Assembly: GCA_020354275.1 (NCBI GenBank)
Contig: CP070645.1
Location: 1,228,957 to 1,234,350, forward strand
Reading direction: 5' to 3'
DNA length: 5,394 bases
Origin: Dehalococcoidales bacterium
GTDB taxonomy: Bacteria; Chloroflexota; Dehalococcoidia; Dehalococcoidales; UBA2162
Shown: piece by piece, positions 1 to 5,112 of the stretch
How the letters are laid out: every line of letters starts with the position of its first letter
How positions within the stretch are numbered: position 1 is the stretch's first letter
The notes under the pieces: model-generated
What the model saw: only the letters and a program-made list of their open reading frames with translations
Told to the model about the DNA's origin: nothing
The model's database searches: none
Translations under genes and position numbers: made by a program

Positions 1-78
1 ACTGCCGTGGTGACCGAGAACGGGCTACTTACCACCCGGAACCTGGCCAGCGTATGGCAGAATATAGTAGCTACCTAA
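1..78 (+). CDS. C-terminal end of a truncated gene (possibly DJ-1/PfpI-like)
   Basis: Frame 1 is open from the first base of the window to a TAA at 76-78, giving 25 codons that end in LASVWQNIVAT. The codons are mostly G/C-ending (GCC, GTG, ACC, GAG, AAC, CTG), like the neighbouring genes, which supports real coding sequence rather than chance. The pattern of a hydrophobic strand, then NGLLTTRN, then a short helix resembles the tail of DJ-1/PfpI (type 1 glutamine amidotransferase-like) proteins, which often end with a 'DGNLITSR' type strand and a helix. That resemblance is weak on 25 residues. The stop overlaps the stop codon of the convergent NUDIX gene by two bases, a compact tail-to-tail arrangement. 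The start and all catalytic residues lie outside the window. Confidence 0.45.
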   Translation, partial: TAVVTENGLLTTRNLASVWQNIVAT

Positions 79-494
79 GCTCTGGGCCTCCATACACGGT
101 TCAGGGCTTCTGCGAGCATGGGCACCGTCTCATACCGGTTAATATGCCCCGGCTTTATCCACTTCAGCTCTTTATGCTCCCAGTCAATCTTTATCTTCTT
201 GCGGTCCTTGATATGAAAGAGGTAGGGATGGACCAGCCAGCGCACCCCCATCTCCTCGTCATCTACCGTCAGGGTTTCGCCTTTATTGCCCAGCACGATA
301 TCAGCACCGAACAATCCGGTTTCCTCCATTATCTCTTTCAGGGCCTGAGCATCAGCAACCTCTTCTATGTAACCGCTGACGCCGGCCCACCTCCCCTGAT
401 AGCTACCCACCTGCTGGCTGCGGCGTAAGATAAGTATTCTGCCCCTGTTCTCCAGGAAGCAGGTGACCACCCTTCTTTCCTCAAGACTGGCCAT
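75..494 (-). CDS. NUDIX family hydrolase with a shortened Nudix box
   Basis: This encodes a 139-residue protein of normal single-domain NUDIX size, a family that hydrolyses nucleoside diphosphates linked to another moiety. The N-terminal strand (VVTCFLENRGRILILRR, residues 9-25) leads into RWAGVSGYIE (35-44) and the helix KEIMEETGL (53-61), which keeps the metal-binding Glu residues of REUxEExGU, with Lys in place of Arg. The stretch between the box glycine and that helix is two residues shorter than the canonical Gx5Ex7RE, and Ala47 sits where Glu is usual. The C-terminal part (WEHKELKWIKP, then a helix) is typical of the family. I chose the ATG at 494 because AGGTGG lies just upstream. An in-frame ATG at 542 would add 16 Arg-rich residues and has no visible RBS. 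The gene lies 73 bp downstream of the cinA-type gene on the same strand and may be cotranscribed with it. Substrate is unknown. Confidence 0.9.
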   Translation of the reverse strand: MASLEERRVVTCFLENRGRILILRRSQQVGSYQGRWAGVSGYIEEVADAQALKEIMEETGLFGADIVLGNKGETLTVDDEEMGVRWLVHPYLFHIKDRKKIKIDWEHKELKWIKPGHINRYETVPMLAEALNRVWRPRA

Positions 495-567
495 TTTACC
501 ACCTGACCTTTCCCGCCACCTCCGGTCTGCCCTGAGAGTCATTCGAAGCTAATTTGGACAAACCCTG

Positions 568-1044
568 CTACAGGTCTTGCAGGTACTCTTTTAACCAGCT
601 CAGGGCGGCGCTGGCGGCAGCCGTCTTATTCTGCTGGCGGTCTCCCGGAAAATTATGCTGCCGGCTGTGATTTACCTCCCGGTGAGATAGACCGATGTAA
701 AACAGGCCTACCGGCTTGTCTTCTGTTCCTCCGTCTGGCCCGGCAACACCGGTGTCGGCCAGGCATATGTCAACCCCCAGCACTCTGAGACCCCCGGCTG
801 CCATCTCCTCGGCCACCTGCGAGCTGACAGCGCCGTACCTGCGGATGGTATCCTCTTTCACGCCAACGACGCTGACCTTTACCCGGTTGCTGTAAGCCGT
901 AATTGACCCCAGGTAGTACTCCGAGCTACCGGGGATATTGGTAATCAGGTGAGAAATCAGGCCGCCAGTAGCCGAATCCACCACACCCAGAGTCATCCCT
1001 CTCTGGCGGAGTAACCGGCCTATCTGCTGCGCCAGGTCATTCAT
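568..1044 (-). CDS. pncC: CinA C-terminal domain protein / nicotinamide-nucleotide amidohydrolase (PncC-like)
   Basis: This is a 158-residue stand-alone CinA C-terminal domain. In this family the enzyme deamidates nicotinamide mononucleotide to nicotinate mononucleotide, recycling pyridine nucleotides in the cytosol. Visible signatures are VDSATGG (residues 22-28, matching the family's ESxTGG, with Asp for Glu), NIPGSS (36-41), AYSNRVK (50-56), GAVSSQVAEEMA (71-82), TGVAGPDGGTEDKPVG (98-113) and a late GDRQQNK where GDRxxIR is usual. The N-terminal MoCF/COG1058 domain of long CinA proteins is absent, as in E. coli PncC-type proteins. The start is uncertain: ATG at 1044 gives the usual N-terminus, while TTG at 1053 adds three residues and sits 4 nt after GGTGG (1058-1062). 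It is the first gene of a probable cinA-NUDIX transcript. Identity is secure; the exact in vivo role is inferred from the family. Confidence 0.94.
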   Translation of the reverse strand: MNDLAQQIGRLLRQRGMTLGVVDSATGGLISHLITNIPGSSEYYLGSITAYSNRVKVSVVGVKEDTIRRYGAVSSQVAEEMAAGGLRVLGVDICLADTGVAGPDGGTEDKPVGLFYIGLSHREVNHSRQHNFPGDRQQNKTAAASAALSWLKEYLQDL

Positions 1045-1146
1045 GGATATCAACCAGCCACCAACTATATTTCAAAACCTGTATGGTCAGGGGCAGTATA
1101 AGGGAAGGTAATATTGACATCGATCCGACATATATTGATGGACGTA

Positions 1147-1175
1147 TTGATTATATAGTAGTTTAGGTTTAAAAT
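1147..1175 (+). promoter_or_regulatory. Candidate sigma70-type promoter for the PAC2 unit
   Basis: TTGATT (1147-1152) and TAAAAT (1170-1175) are separated by 17 nt, with a predicted start near 1182 and a leader of about 45 nt before the ATG at 1228. The -10 lies inside a small inverted repeat, GGTTT (1166-1170) and AAACC (1177-1181), separated by 6 nt, which could be a protein-binding site. A consensus TTGACA at 1114-1119 is also present, but without a suitably spaced -10. Confidence 0.5.
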
Positions 1176-1178
1176 AAA
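1150..1178 (-). promoter_or_regulatory. Candidate promoter for the pncC-NUDIX transcript
   Basis: On the minus strand a perfect TATAAT (1155-1150) lies 17 nt after TTTATT (1178-1173), a weak -35. Transcription would start near 1143 and give a leader of about 100 nt. A second, weaker option is TATACT (1100-1095) with TCGATG (1123-1118), also 17 nt apart. The first candidate physically overlaps the plus-strand promoter for the PAC2 gene. Confidence 0.35.
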
Positions 1179-1227
1179 ACCATCCTATTTTACTGGCATA
1201 TTTCTCAGGTGGACAAGGAGGTGTATT

Positions 1228-2106
1228 ATGGCGCAACCGCTTATAATCCGTAAGCGACCCCGGTTGATTGAGCCGTCCCTGGTTGTTGGCTGGACCGACA
1301 GCGGGCATGTCGGTATTAATACCGTTGACTACCTGGTAAGCAGCCTTAAAGCCGAAGAATGTGCCGAGATTGAGCCGCATAATTTCTTCCCGATGCCCTA
1401 CGCCCTGATTAAAGGGGGCGTTTTACAGGGCATAGAGTACCAGAAGAACAGCTTCTATTACTGGAAGAATATGAAGTCCACCGGCGACCTGCTACTCTTC
1501 GGTAGCCGCCCCCCTGCCACCAATCAGCACGAAATGATTAGCCTGATATTGGACCTGGCCGAGACCTTCCAGGTCAGCCGCATCTACACCGTAGGTGGTA
1601 TGCAGGCTAACACCGCCCATACCGCCAAGCCCAGAATATTCGGCATAATCAATAACCCCAGTCTGAGAAGCGATCTGGCCAAGTACGACATAGAATCTAG
1701 CACCGACTACAACGGGCCGGTCAGCATCAACGGCCTTTTACTGGGCCTGGCCAAACAAAGGGGTATCGATGCCATCAGCCTGTGGGTAAGGGTACCGAGT
1801 TACATCAGCGAGATACCGAACCCCCGAATCTGTATGTCGATACTGGATATACTGACCGACATGCTGGGTATAAGTATCGACCTCAATGAGATTGAGAGCG
1901 AAGCCAGGCACGCTGACAAGCAGATTGAAAAGCTGGTCAGCTACCTGAGGCAACAAAACCCCGATATCGACCGTCATATTAGAAGGCTGGAACGGAATAT
2001 CATCCCCGAGGCCACCAAGGAAGATAGACTGGAGTTTTTCAAGGACATCGAGGAATTCCTCAGAGAACAAAAGGGTAACCGCGACATTGATCCGCCCGAT
2101 AAATAA
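1228..2106 (+). CDS. PAC2 family protein
   Basis: This 292-residue protein matches the PAC2 (proteasome assembly chaperone 2-like) family in length and pattern. Visible family features are GWTDSGHVG (residues 21-29, the GWxDAG-type opening), a short conserved TVGGMQANTAHTAKPRIFG block (121-139), YNGPVSINGLLLGLAKQRGID (161-181) and a following VPSYISEIPNPR segment. From about residue 218 the protein becomes charged and helical (repeated E, K, R with spaced I/L), probably a coiled-coil tail. Bacterial members are soluble proteins of unestablished function; the family name comes from eukaryotic assembly factors and does not show proteasome work here. The start is well set by AAGGAGG (1215-1221), 6 nt before the ATG. 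The next gene follows after 18 nt with its own RBS, so the two are probably cotranscribed. No proteasome gene is in the window. Confidence 0.93.
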   Translation: MAQPLIIRKRPRLIEPSLVVGWTDSGHVGINTVDYLVSSLKAEECAEIEPHNFFPMPYALIKGGVLQGIEYQKNSFYYWKNMKSTGDLLLFGSRPPATNQHEMISLILDLAETFQVSRIYTVGGMQANTAHTAKPRIFGIINNPSLRSDLAKYDIESSTDYNGPVSINGLLLGLAKQRGIDAISLWVRVPSYISEIPNPRICMSILDILTDMLGISIDLNEIESEARHADKQIEKLVSYLRQQNPDIDRHIRRLERNIIPEATKEDRLEFFKDIEEFLREQKGNRDIDPPDK

Positions 2107-2124
2107 AATGAAGGAGCGTAAACA

Positions 2125-2310
2125 ATGACAGTATTGACCTGGATTCTTGGTATCCTGGCCGGCCTGTGTGCCGCTATGGGCATCGTCACCGCCGCCGGTG
2201 TGGATACCATGCTCAGCGAGGCATTTAGCGCCATGTTCTGGCTGTCACTGGCCACAGTCCTGATGCTCGGCTGTATTGCTGCCGCCGTTTCCCGTACTGT
2301 CTATGAATAA
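2125..2310 (+). CDS. Small two-helix membrane protein, function unknown
   Basis: This encodes 61 residues with two hydrophobic segments, about residues 3-25 (rich in L, I, A and G) and 34-55, joined by a short polar loop around VDTMLSE (26-32). It ends in a small positively charged and polar tail (SRTVYE). This predicts a helical hairpin in the cytoplasmic membrane. There is no signal-peptide cleavage site and no catalytic motif. AAGGAG (2111-2116) lies 8 nt before the ATG, so translation is credible despite the small size. It sits 18 nt after the PAC2 gene on the same strand, implying one mRNA. I do not recognise the family. A link with the PAC2 protein, for example as a membrane partner, is only suggested by position. 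Confidence 0.8.
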   Translation: MTVLTWILGILAGLCAAMGIVTAAGVDTMLSEAFSAMFWLSLATVLMLGCIAAAVSRTVYE

Positions 2311-2369
2311 CCCGTCTTCTCCTGACCTGTTTACCGGTTATTGGTCAACCCGCATTAATAAAACTGTAA
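2311..2369. other. Convergent intergenic gap
   Basis: This is the tail-to-tail spacer between the small membrane protein gene and the minus-strand SDR. A possible weak hairpin, TGACC (2323-2327) with GGTCA (2343-2347), has a 15-nt loop and no T-run on either strand, so no convincing intrinsic terminator is visible for either gene. The right half is AT-rich and contains TTAATTAA-like sequence. Confidence 0.5.
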
Positions 2370-3128
2370 TTAATTAACACCGGCACCAGATACCGGGATA
2401 GTATCCCCGGTTATATAGCTGGAGGCGTCTGACGCCAGGAAGAGCGCTACTCCGGCGATATCCTCAGGCTCACCGAGACGGCGCAGGGGACCTCCCGTCC
2501 TGGCCCGTTCGGTACCATCCGGTCCCTTCCACAGTATTTCGCTCAAACGGGTCTTTATCACGCCGGGGGCAATTGCATTGACCCTGATATTGGACTCAGC
2601 GAACTGCATTGACATGACGCGTGTCATCATGATCAGGGCTGCCTTACTGATACTGTAAATGTGCAAGGAACTGGGATTTAGGCCGGCCGAGGAAGAAATA
2701 TTGATGATATTACCGCCGCCCTGCTCATGCATTAACTTGGCCGCCATCAGGCTCAGGAAAAAGGGCCCTTTGAGATTGACATTCATAGTCACGTCCCAGG
2801 CCCACTCCTCAGCGTCAATCAGGGGGCCATTATAGGGATTGGTGCCGGCATTGTTTACCAGAATATCAAGCCGGCCGAATTCCGATTTTACCTTGTTAAC
2901 CAGTTCCACCGAGTCTTCCATTTTGGCAACATGCGAAGCCACGGCCAGTCCCTTCCTGCCCTTGGCTTTGATCTCCTCGGCAACAGCCTCCAGGTCAGGT
3001 AGCTTGCGGCTGCTAACCACCACATCCGCCCCGGCATCGGCAAAGGTCAGAGCAATGGCACGGCCAATTCCCCGGCTACCCCCGGTAACCAGCGCCACCT
3101 TACCCTCCAGAGAAATCTCAACGCTCAT
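2370..3128 (-). CDS. SDR family oxidoreductase, DHRS4-like (classical short-chain dehydrogenase)
   Basis: This 252-residue protein has the full classical SDR layout: TGGSRGIG cofactor loop (15-22), SSRK after strand 2 (39-42; the Arg favours NADP(H)), NNAG (92-95), Asn118 in helix 4, catalytic Ser145/146, and Tyr158-x3-Lys162 in YSISK. The C-terminal half (APGVIKTRLSEILWKG at 187-202, then RRLGEPEDIAG and SSYITGD) reads very much like the DHRS4 (SDR25C-type) carbonyl/retinol reductase group, as does NNAGTNP. His66 replaces the Asp usual at the adenine-contacting site, which is also a DHRS4-like trait. The expected reaction is reversible NAD(P)-dependent oxidation of an alcohol or reduction of a carbonyl in the cytosol; the substrate cannot be read from sequence, and automatic pipelines may call it FabG or glucose 1-dehydrogenase. 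The start is firm: AAGGAGG (3142-3136) lies 7 nt before the ATG. It appears monocistronic. Confidence 0.95.
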   Translation of the reverse strand: MSVEISLEGKVALVTGGSRGIGRAIALTFADAGADVVVSSRKLPDLEAVAEEIKAKGRKGLAVASHVAKMEDSVELVNKVKSEFGRLDILVNNAGTNPYNGPLIDAEEWAWDVTMNVNLKGPFFLSLMAAKLMHEQGGGNIINISSSAGLNPSSLHIYSISKAALIMMTRVMSMQFAESNIRVNAIAPGVIKTRLSEILWKGPDGTERARTGGPLRRLGEPEDIAGVALFLASDASSYITGDTIPVSGAGVN

Positions 3129-3171
3129 CTAATTGCCTCCTTCTTTTTCTAATATTACTTAAAAAATACAC

Positions 3172-3183
3172 GCTAAGATTAGC
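3172..3183. promoter_or_regulatory. Palindrome in the SDR promoter, candidate operator
   Basis: GCTAA-GA-TTAGC is a perfect 5+5 inverted repeat with a 2-nt centre. It covers the candidate -10 hexamer of the minus-strand SDR gene and lies 44 bp upstream of its ATG. A dimeric repressor binding here would block that promoter. No regulator gene is in the window, so the role is inferred from placement only. Confidence 0.35.
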
Positions 3184-3204
3184 ATAATGGCGGAGCAAGG
3201 TCAA
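3176..3204 (-). promoter_or_regulatory. Candidate promoter of the DHRS4-like SDR gene
   Basis: On the minus strand TTGACC (3204-3199, 5 of 6 consensus bases) is followed after 17 nt by TAATCT (3181-3176, a poor -10). The predicted start near 3169 would give a leader of about 40 nt containing the AAGGAGG site. The strong -35 and correct spacing favour it; the weak -10 and the overlapping palindrome suggest a regulated promoter. Confidence 0.4.
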
Positions 3205-3212
3205 AGAGCTAC

Positions 3213-3242
3213 TTGCATACCCGGAAAAGACCACGTTATAAT
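3213..3242 (+). promoter_or_regulatory. Sigma70-type promoter for tRNA-Cys
   Basis: TTGCAT (3213-3218) and a perfect TATAAT (3237-3242) are 18 nt apart. The predicted start is near 3249, about 80 nt before the mature tRNA 5' end, so a processed 5' leader is expected. It is the best promoter match in the window. It is back to back with the minus-strand SDR promoter, with their -35 boxes only 8 bp apart. Confidence 0.6.
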
Positions 3243-3310
3243 AAGACACCGGGGAAATCACGGCTAAAAGCGAATATCAGCCACTATAAAAAATATCGTG
3301 ATGTAAAATC

Positions 3311-3340
3311 CCTGTGGCTTTCTGAAAGGCGACGTAGCCA
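3311..3340 (+). repeat. Direct repeat, left copy (tRNA-Cys 5' end and flank)
   Basis: These 30 bases match 4294-4323 at 27 positions; differences are at 3314, 3315 and 3331. The copy comprises 17 bp upstream of the tRNA and its first 13 nt. It contains the 11-bp palindrome CTTTC-T-GAAAG (3318-3328) that runs into the first tRNA base. The two copies are 983 bp apart and bracket the tRNA body and the second SDR gene. Confidence 0.85.
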
Positions 3341-3403
3341 AGTGGTTAAGGCGGAGGTCTGCAAAACCTCTATTCACCGGTTCGAATCCGGTCGTCGCCT
3401 CCA
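3328..3403 (+). tRNA. trnC: tRNA-Cys (GCA anticodon)
   Basis: A complete cloverleaf can be read. The 7-bp acceptor GGCGACG (3328-3334) pairs with CGTCGCC (3393-3399). The D arm starts at GCCA. The anticodon stem GAGGT/ACCTC (3354-3358, 3366-3370) encloses the loop CTGCAAA with anticodon GCA at 3361-3363. A 5-nt variable loop is followed by the T arm ACCGG-TTCGAAT-CCGGT (3376-3392). The discriminator is U (3400), the identity base of tRNA-Cys, and CCA is encoded (3401-3403). It stands alone, with a promoter upstream and a T-run downstream. Its 5' end is partly duplicated at 4311-4323. Confidence 0.98.
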
Positions 3404-3410
3404 TTTTTTT
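3404..3410 (+). terminator. T-run ending the tRNA-Cys transcript
   Basis: Seven consecutive T follow the encoded CCA directly. The tRNA acceptor/T arm would serve as the preceding structure. Whether transcription stops fully here or reads on into the SDR gene 96 bp downstream cannot be decided from sequence. Confidence 0.45.
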
Positions 3411-3459
3411 GACCCTCTACCAATACTCTTCCCGTTATGCGTATGGAACAAGCCACCCT

Positions 3460-3471
3460 GACACCTGTGTC
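3460..3471. promoter_or_regulatory. Palindrome upstream of the second SDR gene
   Basis: GACAC-CT-GTGTC is a 5+5 inverted repeat with a 2-nt centre, 34 bp before the SDR start codon. No clear promoter is visible between the tRNA T-run and this gene: TTGACC at 3409-3414 has no well-spaced -10. The palindrome could be an operator or a small leader hairpin. Confidence 0.25.
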
Positions 3472-3505
3472 CTGTTGAGCATTAATGACAGCAAAGGAGA
3501 ATCGA

Positions 3506-4288
3506 ATGACCAAAACGGCTGTGATAACAGGGGCCACCAGTGGAATCGGGGCTGCGTATGCAAAAAGGCTGGCTGCCGATGGGTATGACTTAATTCTAAC
3601 CGGCAGAAGACAGGAGATTATTCAAAAACTGGCCGATGAACTAGCTGATAAACATAAAATAAAGGTTAAGGTTCTCATAGTTGAATTATCTGACGATAAT
3701 GATATCCAGAAATTGATTGACACTGTTACCTCTACGGACGATATGGAAGTACTAATCAACAACGCTGGTTTTGACCCTGACGAGAAACATTTCATGGGTA
3801 TGGAGTTCCGAGATGTAGAGAGGATGATTAAGGTGCATCAAATCGTGCCGGTTAGACTGGCATACGCTGTAGTCCCCAAAATGGAAAAACGACGTAAAGG
3901 CACCATCATTAACGTATCTTCCGCCGGAGCATTCTTACCTTCACCAAACATTGTTATCTATGGTGCAACGAAATCATTTCTGAAAATGTTTTCGGAATCA
4001 CTATATATGGACTTAAGGGAGAAGGGTATAAAGGTCCAGGTCTTATGTCCGGGGTTAACCAGAACCGATTTCCACAGAGGGCTTCCCGAAGAAAGGTACC
4101 AAAAGATTTCGTCTGATTTTCACTGGATGACCGCTGACCAGGTTGTGGATTATTCATTAAAATGTCTTAAAAAGAACAACCAGCCGATATGTATACCTGG
4201 TATGAGAAACAGGTTATACAGTGCACTTATACCGGTTCTACCCAAGGCTATCTATTACAGAATTGCATTAAAAAAGGCCGGGGCCTAA
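3506..4288 (+). CDS. SDR family NAD(P)-dependent oxidoreductase (DltE/YqjQ-like)
   Basis: This encodes 260 residues with a Rossmann SDR fold: TGATSGIG (8-15), TGRR after strand 2 (32-35; Arg pair favours NADP(H)), NNAG (85-88), catalytic Ser138/139, Tyr152-x3-Lys156 in YGATK, and LCPGLTRTDF (180-189). The helix 4 position that usually carries the tetrad Asn reads VHQ, with His111 in its place. The C-terminal stretch after about residue 230 is hydrophobic and basic (YSALIPVLPKAIYYRIALKK), as in the DltE-like subgroup, and could touch membrane. The substrate is unknown. I chose ATG 3506 because AAGGAG (3494-3499) lies 6 nt upstream; ATG 3485 has no RBS. The codons are clearly more A/T-ending than in genes to the left, and the gene is bracketed by a direct repeat derived from tRNA-Cys, so it may be acquired. 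Confidence 0.94.
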   Translation: MTKTAVITGATSGIGAAYAKRLAADGYDLILTGRRQEIIQKLADELADKHKIKVKVLIVELSDDNDIQKLIDTVTSTDDMEVLINNAGFDPDEKHFMGMEFRDVERMIKVHQIVPVRLAYAVVPKMEKRRKGTIINVSSAGAFLPSPNIVIYGATKSFLKMFSESLYMDLREKGIKVQVLCPGLTRTDFHRGLPEERYQKISSDFHWMTADQVVDYSLKCLKKNNQPICIPGMRNRLYSALIPVLPKAIYYRIALKKAGA

Positions 4289-4295
4289 ATACCCC
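4280..4295 (+). terminator. Weak hairpin at the end of the second SDR gene
   Basis: GGGG (4280-4283) can pair with CCCC (4292-4295) around an 8-nt loop that contains the stop codon. Only TT, GGG, CTTT follows, so this is a poor intrinsic terminator. The right repeat copy begins inside it at 4294. Confidence 0.2.
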
Positions 4296-4323
4296 TTGGG
4301 CTTTCTGAAAGGCAACGTAGCCA
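4294..4323 (+). repeat. Direct repeat, right copy: truncated tRNA-Cys 5' end
   Basis: Matches 3311-3340 at 27 of 30 positions, including the CTTTC-T-GAAAG palindrome and the first 13 nt of the tRNA (one change, G to A at 4314). The similarity then breaks. Further right there are only scattered matches (GGTAAAA at 4331, GCA at 4349, CACCG at 4361) at nearly the spacing of the real tRNA, so it may be the start of a decayed tRNA-Cys copy. There is no matching 3' acceptor strand, so it cannot make a working tRNA. It could be an attachment-site remnant or a leftover of a tandem duplication. Confidence 0.8.
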
Positions 4324-4379
4324 GTCAAATGGTAAAAACAATAGGGAAGCAGGGGTTTAACACCGTCTGACATTATATT

Positions 4380-5105
4380 CTATAGCTTTCTCGTCAGTAT
4401 GTTAATGCCCCATGTATGTCTTTCCAACTCAACAACCTCAAATCCGGCTGCTACTAATTCTTCTCTGTATCCTTTCTCCGAACGAGGTCTGGCGGCGATA
4501 CAGGGTATCATAACCGTGATTTCTTCCCCGTTTTTTAAAGCCCCTCTTTCTTGGGGGGTATCCACATCCTCACCAGTGAGCTCAAGCCATTGTTCGTAGC
4601 TGGTAACTTCACCACCGTAGATGTCATCACGGCAACTTTCATGCACGAAGTACATCGGTGCTCGTGGCTTGAGACATTTATACACATTTCCAAGGTATTT
4701 CTTCCTGTCAACATCTGTTATAAACATATGAAGGCAGGAAATATCTATGCCCGCATCAAAGGCTTCTACGGGAAACTCTCCCAGAACAACGTCCTGCAGG
4801 CAGATATTGGCATTCATATATTCTGATAATAATGCGCTTGCTTTCTCTAAAGCGGAAGGTGCTATATCATAACCTTGGTATATGGAACCTAGTTTGGCAA
4901 ACTCAAGTCCTGCCCATCCCTCGCCACAACCGAACTCCACAACCTTTTTGCCAGTTAATTCAAATTGCTTTACATATTTTCTGATGATTCCCCTGATCTT
5001 TTCTTCCTCAGGTATGCACGCGTAACGGTCCGCCCCTTGCTCATAAACTGACCGGTATCGCTTATCATACGCAGTATAATAAGGCTTTCCCTCATCCGGT
5101 CGCAT
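4380..5105 (-). CDS. Class I SAM-dependent methyltransferase
   Basis: This 241-residue protein has an N-terminal aromatic, charged segment (YYTAYDKRYRSVYEQG, 9-24), then the SAM-binding core. Motif I is VVEFGCGEG (55-63) and the acidic end of strand 2 is Asp80 in GYDIAPSAL. CLQDV follows about 20 residues after that strand, and SCLHMFITD matches the LHxxxD-type post-strand 4 motif. The insert after VHESCRDD, with many Glu/Asp and Trp, probably forms the substrate cap. The C-terminus AAGFEVVELERHTWGINILTRK is the usual last two strands. The acceptor substrate is not identifiable. The start ATG at 5105 has AAAGGG ending 9 nt upstream. That RBS falls within an inverted repeat of the leader, so translation may be regulated. 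It is on the same strand as the RNHCP fragment upstream, about 120 bp away, and convergent with the second SDR. Confidence 0.93.
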   Translation of the reverse strand: MRPDEGKPYYTAYDKRYRSVYEQGADRYACIPEEEKIRGIIRKYVKQFELTGKKVVEFGCGEGWAGLEFAKLGSIYQGYDIAPSALEKASALLSEYMNANICLQDVVLGEFPVEAFDAGIDISCLHMFITDVDRKKYLGNVYKCLKPRAPMYFVHESCRDDIYGGEVTSYEQWLELTGEDVDTPQERGALKNGEEITVMIPCIAARPRSEKGYREELVAAGFEVVELERHTWGINILTRKL

Positions 5106-5112
5106 AAGAATT

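Noticed and set aside
54..428. 124-codon plus-strand ORF opposite the NUDIX gene
   Set aside because: It is antisense to a gene with clear NUDIX motifs and a good RBS, and has no family features of its own.
1114..1136. TTGACA followed by TATATT as a promoter
   Set aside because: The spacer is only 11 nt, too short for sigma70; the 17-nt TTGATT/TAAAAT pair downstream is better.
1087..1380. 97-codon minus-strand ORF across the pncC-PAC2 gap and the PAC2 start
   Set aside because: It overlaps the strong PAC2 RBS and start antisense and shows no domain; chance open frame.
2323..2347. TGACC/GGTCA hairpin as a terminator between convergent genes
   Set aside because: A five-base stem with a 15-nt loop and no T-run on either side is not enough.
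3409..3440. TTGACC with TTATGC as a dedicated promoter for the second SDR
   Set aside because: The spacing is about 20 nt and the -10 is poor; the gene may instead be read from the tRNA promoter.
3213..3461. 82-codon plus-strand ORF spanning the tRNA-Cys
   Set aside because: It reads straight through the promoter and the cloverleaf of a complete tRNA gene, has no RBS and has no recognisable protein pattern.
4551..4826. 91-codon plus-strand ORF inside the methyltransferase gene
   Set aside because: Shadow of a gene with intact SAM-binding motifs, with no RBS and no homology pattern that I recognise.
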